DNA of 64,000 nt from Priapulus caudatus (Eukaryota > Priapulida > Priapulimorpha > Priapulimorphida > Priapulidae), in the NCBI RefSeq assembly GCF_000485595.1, contig NW_014577308.1, positions 257,106-321,105 of the forward strand, read 5' to 3'. The notes under the pieces are model-generated. The model made no database searches. It had not been told where the DNA came from and worked only from the letters and a program-made list of their open reading frames with translations. This document shows positions 39,301 to 50,227 of the stretch, in pieces (the stretch's first letter is position 1; every line of letters begins with the position of its first letter). Both the position numbers and the translations under genes were made by a program.

Positions 39301-42300
39301 AGATCGGAAACCGACTTATTCCGGAATATGCAGCTTTTGAGATAAAGCGTTCCGGGTAAGAGGCCCAGTCGGGGATGAGCTGTCAGGGGCCCTTCAAATA
39401 TTTTTTTTTTTTTAATTAAAAATGACCATAATAATCTAGAGATATCTGAACCTATATATCCAGATTAAATATGCACTTAGGAACTTATTTTTGTAAAAAT
39501 TTTGTCCAGGTAGGCCATTTTCAGCATTGACATGTGTGCGTGCTCATTACTCAAAACAATGACTTGCGACTTAGTCCGTGTTATGCTGGAGCGGGTCACA
39601 AATGTCCTACCACTCTGAGAAATTTATCAGTGCACACAGAAGATCAATTAGAGTGAGATGGCACCTGCAGCTATTACTAGCAGATAGCACATGCAAACTA
39701 CCAGTTTTTAAATAGAGTAACTCTTGGAATTTTTGGTATCGGCACGTATCCAAGCCCACCTAGCCTCCCACCATTCCACCATTGGAGAAATACACACTAT
39801 CACGGATCACATAGTTATCACGTCCTAGACTGGTCTGCAGCAAGCATTTTGTACAAGAAGTACCTCTGCTTGACAAACAGAGAAGAGAGATTGCCCAAAA
39901 TTGGGAAAGCGCAGAAAACAAGAATAGAGGCTAGGATTCATATAAATTACCACTTGTGCATATCTACATACTTAAGCCCATGTCGGATCTCTCACTACCC
40001 TCCTCCGTTGGACCTATGTGCCATGATCGAATTTATTTCTGTGAAGCTGTCACCTGCTGCCATCTAGTGTGAAGTTGAAACTGTACCATTAGTAAAACTG
40101 TAAGATTGATAAATGATTATAATAATATATTATTGTTGCAAAAAAGATTTGTGTATGAATAATGCAGATTTCATTGTAACAATTTGCGTACATCATGAGT
40201 TGTAACGTGAGATAAGTCCAAAATTACTAAAACGCCCAGTTTTGCATCGATACTATTAGGTAGTGAATTTTTACTCTATCAGGATGTTGGTAATACTGCC
40301 ATATCAACTTGTAATCATGACATTCACATGTGGGGCAGACCAGACATGCTGTTGTTATGTAAATGCAGTGAGAATAAGCTGAAGGAGGCCGGGGGCTGGC
40401 AGTGTCCGCTGTGCAGGCAGAACTTTGGGAGACTAGCAATGCAGACACACCTGGCTAGTGACAGGCACTACTACCCGTGCGACATGTGCCAGCATGTGAG
40501 CATCTCGAAGAAGCAACTGCACTGTCACAAGAGCTGTGAGCACCGCAAGACTTCACAGATCTGCGAGGCAAGCCTTCTTTTTTCTTGCAAAGTGGACAGT
40601 ATGTGGGCTTGTGTGTACATGTATGCAGATGTGCACGCATAGCTCAAGCATAGATCTTCATCGACGTCTTCTTAAGCTCAACCCTAACGTTAACCTAATC
40701 GTAATTCCATTATTAAAAACCGTTGTTTAGACATATGTTAGTTTGTTTCTGTCTTATGTAACACAGCCTAAGAAAATCTATGCAAAATTATCCTGAGGGA
40801 CAATTGGAGCCCAAATGGGAGTTTATACTTACAGAACTCAGTTTAAACTTTAATATGTTTGCATGTATCACGGCAGGGCTTTTAGTTGATTAACATGATG
40901 TATGAAGGATTTGTCAGTCTTGATTGTAATTATGTGGGCTACTTTTAATGACAGGTGTGTGGTAAGGTGATTCAGAGCATGACAGGACTTTGGAAACACA
41001 AGGTCACTGTCCACCAACTTATAAATCCTAGAGAGTGCAAGTACTGCAAGAAGGTTTTTCCATTCAAATCCAAGCTGCGGTGAGTACAGCATTTAATAAC
41101 TTTACAGGCATTCTCACCAGCATCATAATAACACATCCTTGTACAATGTATTTATAATTACTACACCAAAGTTGTGGTACATACCATATGCAAATTCATG
41201 TCGTAGCTACTCTACCAGGAAATCAAATACTAAAAAACGACTAAGGAATACTAAGGAATAGCACAGCTATTATTTGTACCATGGATATGTCAGGAGTTAA
41301 TAAAAACGAGTTTTGTGTTTTCATTCACTCTTGAAATTGAATGCGTGTGTAGATAAAACGTATGTATAGACTATAGATACATATTCTACACATGTGTCCA
41401 TGTTTATACAAACCCATTTTTACATCATCTCTGTATAATTGTGTCATATTAGTGTTTTCTGCACATTCGCATCAGTGCATATACATGGCAGCTATCTCAT
41501 AAAGCGAACCTGCTCTAATGTGGTATGGTCATCTCAGTTTTCACACTAGACGTGATGCGGCCATGATGCCAAAGCGAGCCGAGGTTTGACACTTTGTGTC
41601 CTCCAATCACAGCCTACGCCGCACCTCCCTTTGAAATATTTATAGGTGGGGACCCATCACAGTACCAAATCGCCGATCTCAGGAACTAGGGCATTCTGCT
41701 AGGCTAGAACAGTTTCCTACGATAGAGTTTGGCACAAAAACGAAAATAACACGCCGTTTAGCGCACTGCGCTACGTACTTCTGTTGCATTTTCGCATCTC
41801 CGTAATCAGAATAAGCCCTGCCTTCTTCGTTAATGGGCATGAATGGGGCGTCACCGACGTGACCAGTTCCTATACCGACTGTGTTTACTTTTCGTAAATA
41901 ATGAAATGCCCGGCCGATGCTAGACTGGTACCCGTTCGCCACCTTTACTCCGGCAAGTATCCTTCGCTACACTGACGCTGTTAGTGTAGCGTGTGGAACT
42001 GTCGACCGGGTACCAGTCTAGACCGATACCAAACTGCATGCAGTGCATCTTTGAACACTCAGGATACTCGTAGATTGAGCCCATGAGCGAAAGCGCCATC
42101 TGTCATGGAGTTTGGGCCGATGCGATGCATTTTCGGCGTTTTCTGCGTGATTATTATTTTGCGCAGGCACTCATTTTCGAAATCCTCCAACATTTTTACT
42201 TCTTCCTTTAAGTCCATGTTTCACTGTTATTTAGGAAGGAAGGTAAAACTGTGCATTCGTATAATTTTACTCTTGCTTCTATAGTATGATTTCCATAATT

Positions 42301-44217
42301 TTGCTCTTCTGCTCATGATAATATTTCCCTCATCATGAACCTACATTTTTAGCTCACCTTGACATCGTCAAGCTGAGCTATTGCCATGGGTCGTCGTCCG
42401 TCGTCCGTCCGTCCGACCGTCCGTCAACATTTGGCTTCGGTCAACGATAACTCAGGAACTGTTTGACCCACATGTTTGAAATTGGGTGTAGTTGTTACTG
42501 CTATGCTCCCATATTAAACGTCCTATTTTGGAGCACGCCAGTCGGCGTACTTTCGAGCCACGGTGTTTTTTTGGCAAAAATGGGAATTGCCATTAGTCAG
42601 TTCAGGTTCAACGGATTTCGCTCATTTTTGGTATGTGAATGAATAAGGGCTAGGGGTTTTGATATTTAAACAAAATTTATGCAAATTAGGTAGGGTTTGG
42701 CAATTATATAGCATATTATATAGACACAAACAGTCTGTGGTGTCACACTCCTCTGGTTCGTTTTAAAAGATTTCATTGAAAATATCTTTAATGCAAAATT
42801 GGTATTTCCTCTCCACCCTGCCGATAAAACGTCTATATTAAAGTAAAATTTTACAAAACATGTCGGAACGCAGCATAACTTATTTATTTCAAACGCCATC
42901 GCTACAAAGCAGGTATAGCGCCATCTACGGTCACAAATTGTGATTCATTTTGGTTTATAAATTATTATTGCGATATACAGATGGCAATCGTTTCTATAAT
43001 GTACGTCGATGGTTGCTCAATTAAAACTGACTTCTTCTTACTCACTCATTTGTGTCCTTTTTTGTGGTGAGCTACAGTGTCATTGACACTTTCATTTCAA
43101 TTTCAATGCTGGTTACCTTGCAAATGTTGTCTATCAACAACCGAGCTCAAAATTAGGTCTGAATTTTACCCCGCAACAAGTCTATAAACAACATCAGTGA
43201 TTCCAAGCCAATACTAGTAGGAGCAGCAAAGATTGGTGTTCCTTGTTTTCTGACATCAGTAACGAGCCAAACGTGCACATGGGCGAGCAGGCATGGGAAA
43301 AATTCATGGTACAGGCACCTCTGTTAAATCCGTTTTGACGGTTGCCATGTTAACAACAGCAATAAATGCAAATGGTTTTTATTTTAACTTTTTATTAGTA
43401 TCCAGAAATTTAATTGGACAAGGTTATGTATTTATAAACGACACAAGGTGTCAGTTATTCTATTAATTGTCAACAGTGCAGATTAGGCATGCAGTGTGGA
43501 ATTACTAGTATTCCTGCTTAGATTACTGTCATCTTTTTATCGATGTCTCATCACAAGCAGTTGTTAATTGATGTTACGTACCTGCATTCAGCTATCACCT
43601 CAGAGAGCATGAGCCTGACAAGTGGTTTGCTTGCACCGTGTCCAAGCACTGCCGCAGCGTGTTCAGAAGCAAAAGACGCCTGGAGTGGCACGAGAAAGCG
43701 CACATGGCTCTGATCTGTGACGTCTGTGGCAAGCAGTTCTCGAGGAGAGAGTACTTGAGGAGTCACAGGGTGACATCACACACTAAGCGTTTCACCTATT
43801 GGTATGTATAACATACTTAGAGTGGGCTGAATCACGATATAGGTAAAATTGTGAGGCAGTGAACATAATTCAAAGAGCGTCAGCTCCTATAAAGTTTCAT
43901 GTAGTTAAAGAATAAATGTACGTGATACAGTTTTTTCTTTACTTACAGTAGCCATTATTGAAATTCATTGGGCCAAGTAAATATTGGTAAAAAATATCTA
44001 ATACTAGGCCGCTCTCAAACATTGCTGACTTTTGCTTTAAAGGTGTGATGTCTGCAACAAAGGGTTTGCGCAAAAGGAGAGGCTTAAGCGACACACGTAT
44101 ATGGCTTCGTGCATGGCTTCCCACAAGACAAAGCTGATGGAAACCGCTGCTCCAGTTAATATTGCGTGTGCTAGCCCACACGTAAAAGCAGGCCCAGCGA
44201 AATCACAAGCCCTATAG
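30315..44217 (+). CDS. Multi C2H2 zinc-finger protein
   Basis: Nine coding exons: 30315-30395, 32036-34256, 37775-37879, 38307-38415, 38715-38831, 40369-40567, 40955-41079, 43592-43801 and 44043-44217. All junction phases agree and the sum is 1114 codons including TAG. Exon 1 starts MDFLQCGRC just after an acceptor and encodes a C2HC finger. The 740-codon exon holds spaced fingers (CLFPNC..H..H, CSVC, CEHC, CFIC) separated by Ser/Thr-rich linkers. The later exons encode a C-terminal finger array, several fingers being split by introns (CFDC|..H..H, CHIC, CPLC, CDMC, CEVC, CKYC, CDVC). About 16 fingers in total. Widely spaced plus clustered fingers suggest a nuclear DNA-binding regulator. The exact family is not recognised. 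The intron after 40567 starts with GC (GAG|GCAAGC). The final exon stays open after the TAG. The start is moderately sure, as non-coding 5' exons may exist upstream. Confidence 0.8.
30651..30880 (+). repeat. 104-bp AT-rich tandem repeat, 2.2 copies, in intron 1
   Basis: The unit starting ACATTTATATACTTATATAC at 30651 recurs at 30755 and partially at 30859. The first two units are almost identical. The open frames here (Tyr/Ile/His-rich) are artefacts. Confidence 0.9.
34520..35200 (+). mobile_element. Unclassified GC/poly-G-rich dispersed repeat, copy 2
   Basis: Inverted relative to 21880-22645. It lies in the intron between the large zinc-finger exon and exon 3. Contains poly-C/poly-G tracts and a GGGCTCCGCCCC block. 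Confidence 0.65.
35758..35800. repeat. Perfect 43-nt hairpin (21-bp arms, 1-nt loop)
   Basis: The left arm 35758-35778 is the exact reverse complement of 35780-35800, separated by a single A. TAATCAT occurs on both sides at a few bases distance. Confidence 0.9.
36614..36886. mobile_element. 273-bp MITE, 8-bp target duplication ATTGCATT
   Basis: The element begins CATAGAGTT and ends AACTCTATG. It is flanked by perfect ATTGCATT copies (36606-36613 and 36887-36894). A longer inner inverted match pairs 36614-36650 with 36792-36828, and the right side adds a short tandem expansion. An 8-bp duplication is typical of hAT-superfamily elements. Confidence 0.8.
37264..43096. repeat. 5.83-kb duplicated block, downstream copy (in-gene)
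   Basis: Near-exact copy of 24038-29870. This copy supplies zinc-finger exons 3-7, whose phases fit the flanking exons at 34256 and 43592. It also contains the TAGACTGG MITE (41921-42020) and the hairpin-ended repeat (42347-43096). Confidence 0.95.
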
Positions 44218-44526
44218 AAAACTAATGATGTAAAAACCAAAAGAGGTAGAGCAAGGCCAGTGGGATGTCACGTAGACAATGTTTTGAAGCAACCAGCACT
44301 GGATGTCTCGGAATTCGGTGTGAAAATCTGTCAGAGTGGTGAGGAACTATTGGTACATGATGGTGTTGTTACGCAAGATTTACAAGAGATGAGCAGTGCA
44401 GGAGAAGCTATGATATTCTTCACTGAAGATGTGCAGTTTGTACAAATAGAGCCACCACTGATGTTCCAAATTCAAGAACATAGTGGGGAACAGCAACAAC
44501 TAGTGAACAGTATTGTGGGAATTTAG
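44218..44526 (+). other. In-frame open extension beyond the zinc-finger TAG
   Basis: After TAG (44215-44217) the same frame stays open for 102 codons to TAG at 44524-44526. It encodes a basic KTKRGRARPVG stretch resembling an AT-hook, then an acidic, Gln/Glu-rich hydrophobic tail. The composition looks like protein rather than UTR. It may be the true C-terminus interrupted by a nonsense allele or a base error. A downstream splice around the stop is less likely. Confidence 0.55.
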
Positions 44527-45596
44527 CGCAATCGTATAATGTGCAGAGATTTTACTAGGTGAAAACTATATATAGGCGTTATTTACTCTATAAAGTTATG
44601 TTACAATTATTAAAACTGTGCCATGATAGGAGCGACGATAGTTCAATTGTTATTTACGTCTTTTCCATTATAGGAAGGACGGATAGGAGTTGACAAGATC
44701 AGTGAATATATGCATTACCTATGTGACTATGTATTATGCACTGTGTATATAAGTGTATATGCACTACATCAGTGACCACTAATATATGAATTTTTTATTT
44801 CCTACCATCTATTGCATATATATGTATCTGTGCATGAATTCATTGCAAAACAAAGTTCGTTTATATATTTTATACTCTAAATTTTGTAATTAGCAATATA
44901 ACTAATGTTTAGTATTAGTTATGAGGTAGTTATATTATTATGTTTCATATCAAAGCATTCGAGAGCATGTGTGCCCTCTGTATATGTGTCTCTAATAATT
45001 TCTACAAAATACTATGTATTTCATTCGATGCAATACACCATTTTTTATACGCGTTACTAGCGCCAATCAACGACTGAAAAATGTCTGTATCATTTTATTC
45101 GGATGAGATGTCGCGAAGGCAGGGTGCTTTAGAAATTATAATGTAAGAAATTAGGATTTAAATCTTCTGCATAAAACCGTCCCGTGAGTCTGCGTTCTCC
45201 ATTTTGAACCCATAATCTTGAGAACATAATGCTTTTAGCAGATATTTTCGTGAACCGAGATCTGGCGTGATAAGCTACGTCACCTTGCAAGGAAGTTGGA
45301 GACACTGCGCATTTGTAAAACATTGTGAGACAGTGGTATTTTTTCATATGAAATTACTGAAGAGTATTTTCTCCAGTTTAAATTAATATTGGCAACAAAA
45401 TATTTAATGTTTTGTTTGCCTTCATATATACATCGTTTTTCATGCACGATACTAGCGCCGACCAGTGGCACATAAACGTCGGCATAATTTCATTTCGAGC
45501 TGCTGGGAATTGAGATAGGATGAAGCCAGGTGGTCCATGAATTAAAGAAGTGAGACATATGGATCAAAATTTATCACACGTTAATCTGTTCTCTCT
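44527..45596. other. Probable 3' UTR and intergenic DNA
   Basis: AT-rich sequence downstream of the zinc-finger gene, without recognisable coding potential. Confidence 0.45.
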
Positions 45597-46642
45597 TTTT
45601 AGCTCACCTTGACATCGTCAAGCTGAGCTATTGCCATGGGTCATCGTCCGTCGTACGTCCGTCCGTCAACATTTGGCTACGGTCAACGATAACTCAGGAA
45701 CCGTTTGACCCACATGTTTGAAATTGGGTATAGTTGTTACTGCTATGCTCCCATATTGAACGTCCTATTTTGGAGCACGCCAGTCGACGTACTTTCGAGC
45801 CATGACAATTTTTTGACAAAAATGGGAATTGCCATTAGTCAGTTCAGGTTCAACGGATTTTGCTCATTTTTAGTATGTGAATGAATAAGGGCTAGGGGTT
45901 TTGATATTTAAATTTTTTTTATGCAAATTAGGTAGGTTTTGGCAATTATATAGCATATTATAATATAGACACGCAGATAACAGTCTGTGGTGTCACACTC
46001 GTCTGGTTCGTTTTACAAGATTTCATTGACTATCTTTAATGCAAAATTGGTATTTCCTCTCCACCCTGCCGATAAAACGTCTATATTAGAGTAAAGTTTT
46101 ACAAGACATGTCGGAACGCAGCATAACCTATTTATTTCGAACGCCATCGCTAAGAAACATCAAAGCGGGTATAGCGCCATCTACCGTCACAAATTGTGAT
46201 TCATTTTGGTTTGTAAATTATTATTGCGATATACAGATGGCAACCGTGTGCTACCGCCTAGAAAAACTCATACGAAGTAAACACTTCCATGCAACCAATT
46301 AAACTTTCACAAAAGTTGTGTTATGGGCAGGGAAACACCATTGTCACGTGGTATATAGCAGCTACGTGGAATAAGCGTATCCTCTCAATCTTACGCGTTA
46401 CACATCGGGAGCTCCGCTTTTAGGCAGTGCCTAAATCTGAATATTATAAAAACGTTAAATGGCGATCATTTAGGTGTAACGCCATCACTCGCCCTCATCT
46501 CAAACATTTATTTTCACATTAAAAAAAATTACACATAATTATCAAGTGTATATAATGGTTGCTCAATTAAAACTGACTTCTTCTCACTCACTCATTTGTG
46601 TCCATTTTTGTGGTGAGCTACAGTGTCATTGACACTTTCATT
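45597..46642 (+). mobile_element. Hairpin-ended dispersed repeat, copy 3
   Basis: Same family as 29121-29870, with the same 5' hairpin and 3' AGTGTC-ATT-GACACT hairpin. It is 1046 bases against 750 because of an extra segment of about 300 bases around 46250-46555. That is either an insertion here or a deletion in the other copies. Confidence 0.7.
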
Positions 46643-47035
46643 TACATTACAAGGAGGTAAGGGTATAGTGGCCACATATAATTGTTATAGTGAGGTATCT
46701 GCATAATTGTTATGTTTCATATCAAATCATTCGATAGTATGTGCTTTCGAGGAATAGTTTAAACATAATAAAATGTCTTTCGCGCGGCGTCAAATACTAT
46801 TTGTCCAACAATAGCATTAATAACAAATTTAATAAATTATAAATTAATAAAAAAATAATAAGATAATTATTAAAAAATTTCGAAATTTCGAATTTTTTTT
46901 TCCCACTTGAGTTCCGGACCACAGCCAATCAGCGCACTCCATTCACTCGACTTCCTCGAAGCAACAATGTAAAATGCAACCTAGCTATCCCTAACCCTAA
47001 CACTAACTATAATCCAACCATATATATATACGAAC
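46643..47035. other. Intergenic, nothing recognised
   Basis: AT-rich DNA with short A/T homopolymers and a CCCTAACCCTAA-like stretch near 46990. Confidence 0.45.
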
Positions 47036-47522
47036 CAGGCCCGTAGCCAGCTTTATATTGGGGGGGGGTTCGTTTTTTAATGTTGGCAATTTGCTCGGCA
47101 GGGTCGTGTACAGGATTTGTACCAGGGGGGTGTAACCGTAACCCAAAGTTGCGAACACGCGAAGGGGGGATCTGGGGGGCCTCCCCCAGAATTTTTTTTT
47201 AAATTACACCTCCTCAGATGCGTTTTCTGCGCGAGCAAGGGGGGGTCCGGACTCCCTGGACCCCCCCCTGTACACGCCCCTGCTCGGGCGCGAAGCGACC
47301 AGGCGAGGGAGCCAAGCGACCAAGCGGGGGAGGGTGTGGGAGGGGGGTGTTCACTGTTCACCCTCCCGCACGATGGAGATTTTGCAATTATTACACTAAA
47401 ATGGAGCGACCTGAGGTGAAATTCTTGCAAATTTTCAACAAATTTTTTTTTTGGCTTGGTGGGAGGGGGCTCGGGGGGGGGGTTCGTTCGAACCCCCCGA
47501 ACCCCCCCTGGCTACGGGCCTG
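47036..47522. mobile_element. hAT-like MITE, 487 bp
   Basis: Perfect 15-bp terminal inverted repeats CAGGCCCGTAGCCAG / CTGGCTACGGGCCTG, with TACGAAC repeated on both flanks. CAGG...CCTG ends with a 7-8-bp duplication are characteristic of hAT non-autonomous elements. Poly-G/poly-C tracts fill the interior. Confidence 0.85.
47099..47282. mobile_element. Second hAT-like MITE nested inside the first
   Basis: Termini CAGGGTCGTGTACAGG and CCTGTACACGCCCCTG (one mismatch) bracket 184 bases, with CTCGG on both flanks. Confidence 0.7.
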
Positions 47523-47724
47523 TACGAACCATATATTACAAAACACTATCTATGGTGGGTCCGGAACTCAAGTGGGGGAAAAAATTTCGCTGCCCGGCAG
47601 CCGTCAGATATATGCCGGTTGCCGGGCATCTGTTCAGGTATCCCTAGTACTATAGCCTATAGCCTATCCTATAGCCCGCTAGCCGCTGGCCAGCGGACAT
47701 GTGGACATGTGCGGGCATGTGCGC

Positions 47725-47974
47725 ATTACGGTACGCATATATTTGCTAATATATTGACTAATCGTGCGTCAATAAACTCAATATTCACAGAGAGTATATG
47801 AATTCAAGCCGGTACGGGTCCGGAGATCATTTGCATAATATATTCTAGATACCTATAGACACATGTCTTAGCTATACTCTCTGTGAATATTGAGTTTATT
47901 CAAAGAGCTTAGAATCATTCTAAGCTCTTTGGTTTATTGACGCACGATTAGTCAATATATTAGCAAATATATGC
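47725..47974. repeat. Foldback element with about 73-bp arms
   Basis: 47725-47797 is the reverse complement of 47874-47974 apart from a few substitutions and a 38-base interruption in the right arm (a 31-nt hairpin plus a 7-bp repeat). The loop is 47798-47873. Confidence 0.85.
47901..47931. mobile_element. 31-nt perfect hairpin insertion with 7-bp duplication
   Basis: CAAAGAGCTTAGAAT, one C, then its exact reverse complement. It is flanked by GTTTATT at 47894-47900 and 47932-47938. The opposite palindrome arm keeps a single copy of the site and so records the empty target. Confidence 0.75.
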
Positions 47975-48249
47975 GTACTGTAATCTCCCGTACCGGCCTG
48001 AATATAGACAAACCCGACGTGTTTGACCGGTACGGCTAGGGAATTGGGTCATGGCAGGGTGGGTTTTCGTACACGCAGCTAGTAGGTTGTCATTACAGGG
48101 TCTTGTATTATGCGCGCGGACTCGTTCGTGCACGCCCCGCCCACGCCCGGTCTTCTCGCAACGCTCAGAAATTAATGGGAAACCATTTCGTGTCTTTCGT
48201 TCTTCAGTTGCTGACGCTCGTTTAAAACGCGGTTACAAACAACAGCAGA

Positions 48250-48415
48250 AGTACTAGTGATTTCATCAGTAGCAGCAGCAACAGTAGCAATAGTAGTAGT
48301 AGTAGCAGTAGCAACAGTAGCAATAGTAGTAGTATCAGTAGCAAGCAGCACAACCAACAGCATCATCATCATCAGCAGCAGCAGCAGTAGCAGCAACAAC
48401 AGCAGACGCAGACTC
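48250..48415. repeat. AGCAGYAGY-type trinucleotide-rich tract
   Basis: Interspersed AGT/AGC/CAT/CAG triplets. Both strands give low-complexity open frames (Ser/Val or Leu/Thr) that are unlikely to be genes. Confidence 0.75.
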
Positions 48416-48574
48416 GTCACGCGTCACGCATTGCAATCGGTAGGACCAACGTTACAGGACATCGTTAGAGGTACGTTTAATTATAACATCATATCTTTGA
48501 TTATAAATGAAAACCAAGCATCAGATTTCGTTGCTTCAAATACTACGTGCAAGTAGCCGTATTGTTTATACATT

Positions 48575-48622
48575 TGTTACGGCGGCATAGTTTTCGGATA
48601 GTGTCGGAAGGTGGCTTTCACA
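48575..48622 (+). mobile_element. Internally deleted LTR remnant
   Basis: Its first 40 bases match the start of the LTR at 55539 (TGTKACGGCRGCATAGTTTT...), then it jumps to CTTTCACA, which is the proposed LTR end at 55738-55745. So this is a solo LTR with a large internal deletion. Confidence 0.6.
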
Positions 48623-48970
48623 GTGACGCCCGTACGTGGGGCAGTATTGATTTTCAAACAAAGGAATTCTGCCCGAATCCAAGTCGGAGGAGCACATGCA
48701 AGGATCTATCATCGATTATAATATCTAGTCTAATATCCAATCTCTAATCTCTAATCTAAAGTCTAATATCTATAAGGATCTATCATCGATTATCACTTAT
48801 GAGGTTATGAGGTGATTTCTCGGAGGCCGCCATGTTCCGTGCTATATCCTTTGTTATGATCGACGTAATTTCTGTGCCATTGTGAGACAAGTAAATGATG
48901 TCAACGCCTAATAAAGGTTTCTATTACTATAGATAACATAGGGTTCTCCAGTTTGTGCTACTCAATTTCT

Positions 48971-49060
48971 AGCTCTAGTAACTATAGCCCGTGTACGGTT
49001 TCCGCTGGCAAGCCGCCAGCTGCCAGCGGAAACCGTACGCGGGCTATAGTTACTAGAGCT
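48971..49060. repeat. 90-nt palindrome (40-bp arms, 10-nt loop)
   Basis: 48971-49010 and 49021-49060 are reverse complements with a single mismatch. The outer sequence AGCTCTAGTA-CTATAGCCCG also appears as a single arm near 52868. Confidence 0.85.
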
Positions 49061-49309
49061 CGAATTAATCATAGGGTCCATGTCCCCCAGGGTACTGCCG
49101 GAACGTACCCTGGGTGCGGTCCGGTATACCGGAACGTACCCTGTGCTGTAACTGGTAACTATTTGATATGGTTAGGGTTAGGGTTTGTCGTATCAGGTAC
49201 TACAGATATGTACCCGAGGTACGTATATGTATACACAAGTGTACCAGACCTGTATCTTCTCAGCATATATATGTACCTTGTGTTTACATAAACGTACCTG
49301 CCCCTGAGA

Positions 49310-49434
49310 TGGAAATGGAATGAAGACGGGCATGGAGAAGGAGTAGGGGGCAGGAGGAGGAGGAGGTGGAGGGGAGAAGGTGATGGAGTAGGGGGAGGAA
49401 GAGGAGGAGGAGTGGAGAAGGTGATGGAGATCGA
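49310..49434. repeat. GA-rich minisatellite, short block
   Basis: GGAGGAGGAG and GTGATGGAGTAGGGGG units, the same as at 50228-50762. Confidence 0.85.
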
Positions 49435-50113
49435 AATATCCCCAAATCTGCTATTTTCAATTACATAATAATTAATATGATCAGAAAACAGTGGCGTATC
49501 CAGGATTTTTTAACAAGGGGACCAAAAACAGCGAACTGCGCAAAATAGTGGATGACTTAATATTTTAATGGCTCCTCTGCCTCCCTCTCCACACCCTACG
49601 GTCTACCTCTCAGCTCTGCCATCATTGTTTTGGGCGCCATGCGAAAAGGCGACATTTTTGTTCATTGTTCTCTGCTCCCAAGATATGTAATTGTTCAGTG
49701 GCGGGTCTAGGATTCCAAGGAGGGGGGTGAAAAACAGGCGGGGGGTATGTGGGTCTTCCCCCAGAAAATTTTGAAAATGTAGATTGCAGGAGATGGTATT
49801 TGCAGCACCTTTGAGTACATGTATCATTCTGACTACGACAATTCTCTTTTTAGTAGAACAATTCTTTTTTTTACTCTGATCAACATGGATCACCACTCCC
49901 CCCTTCAACTACGCCAAATGCCACAAAACATACTGTAGGAGTGATATCTTTAAATTTATTTTATTTCAACCTGTAAACTTATAATACTTTGCATGAATCA
50001 GGATGGTCATCGTGACTAGTTAATCTTCTTTTGCATGAGTTTTGACATTAGCAAAAAAAATTTGGTTTATAAAAATGCAAGGCATCGGGTTTCAGGGTAT
50101 TCACTCATACTTA

Positions 50114-50208
50114 ATGAGTCATACTGCAATAATATTATTATATATCAATTGGTCCACTTATGATCAGATCATTCAGATGTATAATAATATTATTGCAGTG
50201 TGACTCAT
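50114..50208. repeat. Inverted repeat with about 30-bp arms
   Basis: 50114-50144 pairs with 50178-50208 (ATGAGTCATACTGCAATAAT against its complement with one change). Confidence 0.8.
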
Positions 50209-50227
50209 ATGACTGGATACTAAATGG

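Noticed and set aside
48172-48556. Overlapping Leu/Thr- and Ser/Val-rich frames
   Set aside because: Derived from trinucleotide-rich DNA. No exon signals.
49168-49190. GGTTAGGGTTAGGG telomere-like sequence
   Set aside because: Only two to three units in the middle of unique sequence. Not evidence of a telomere.
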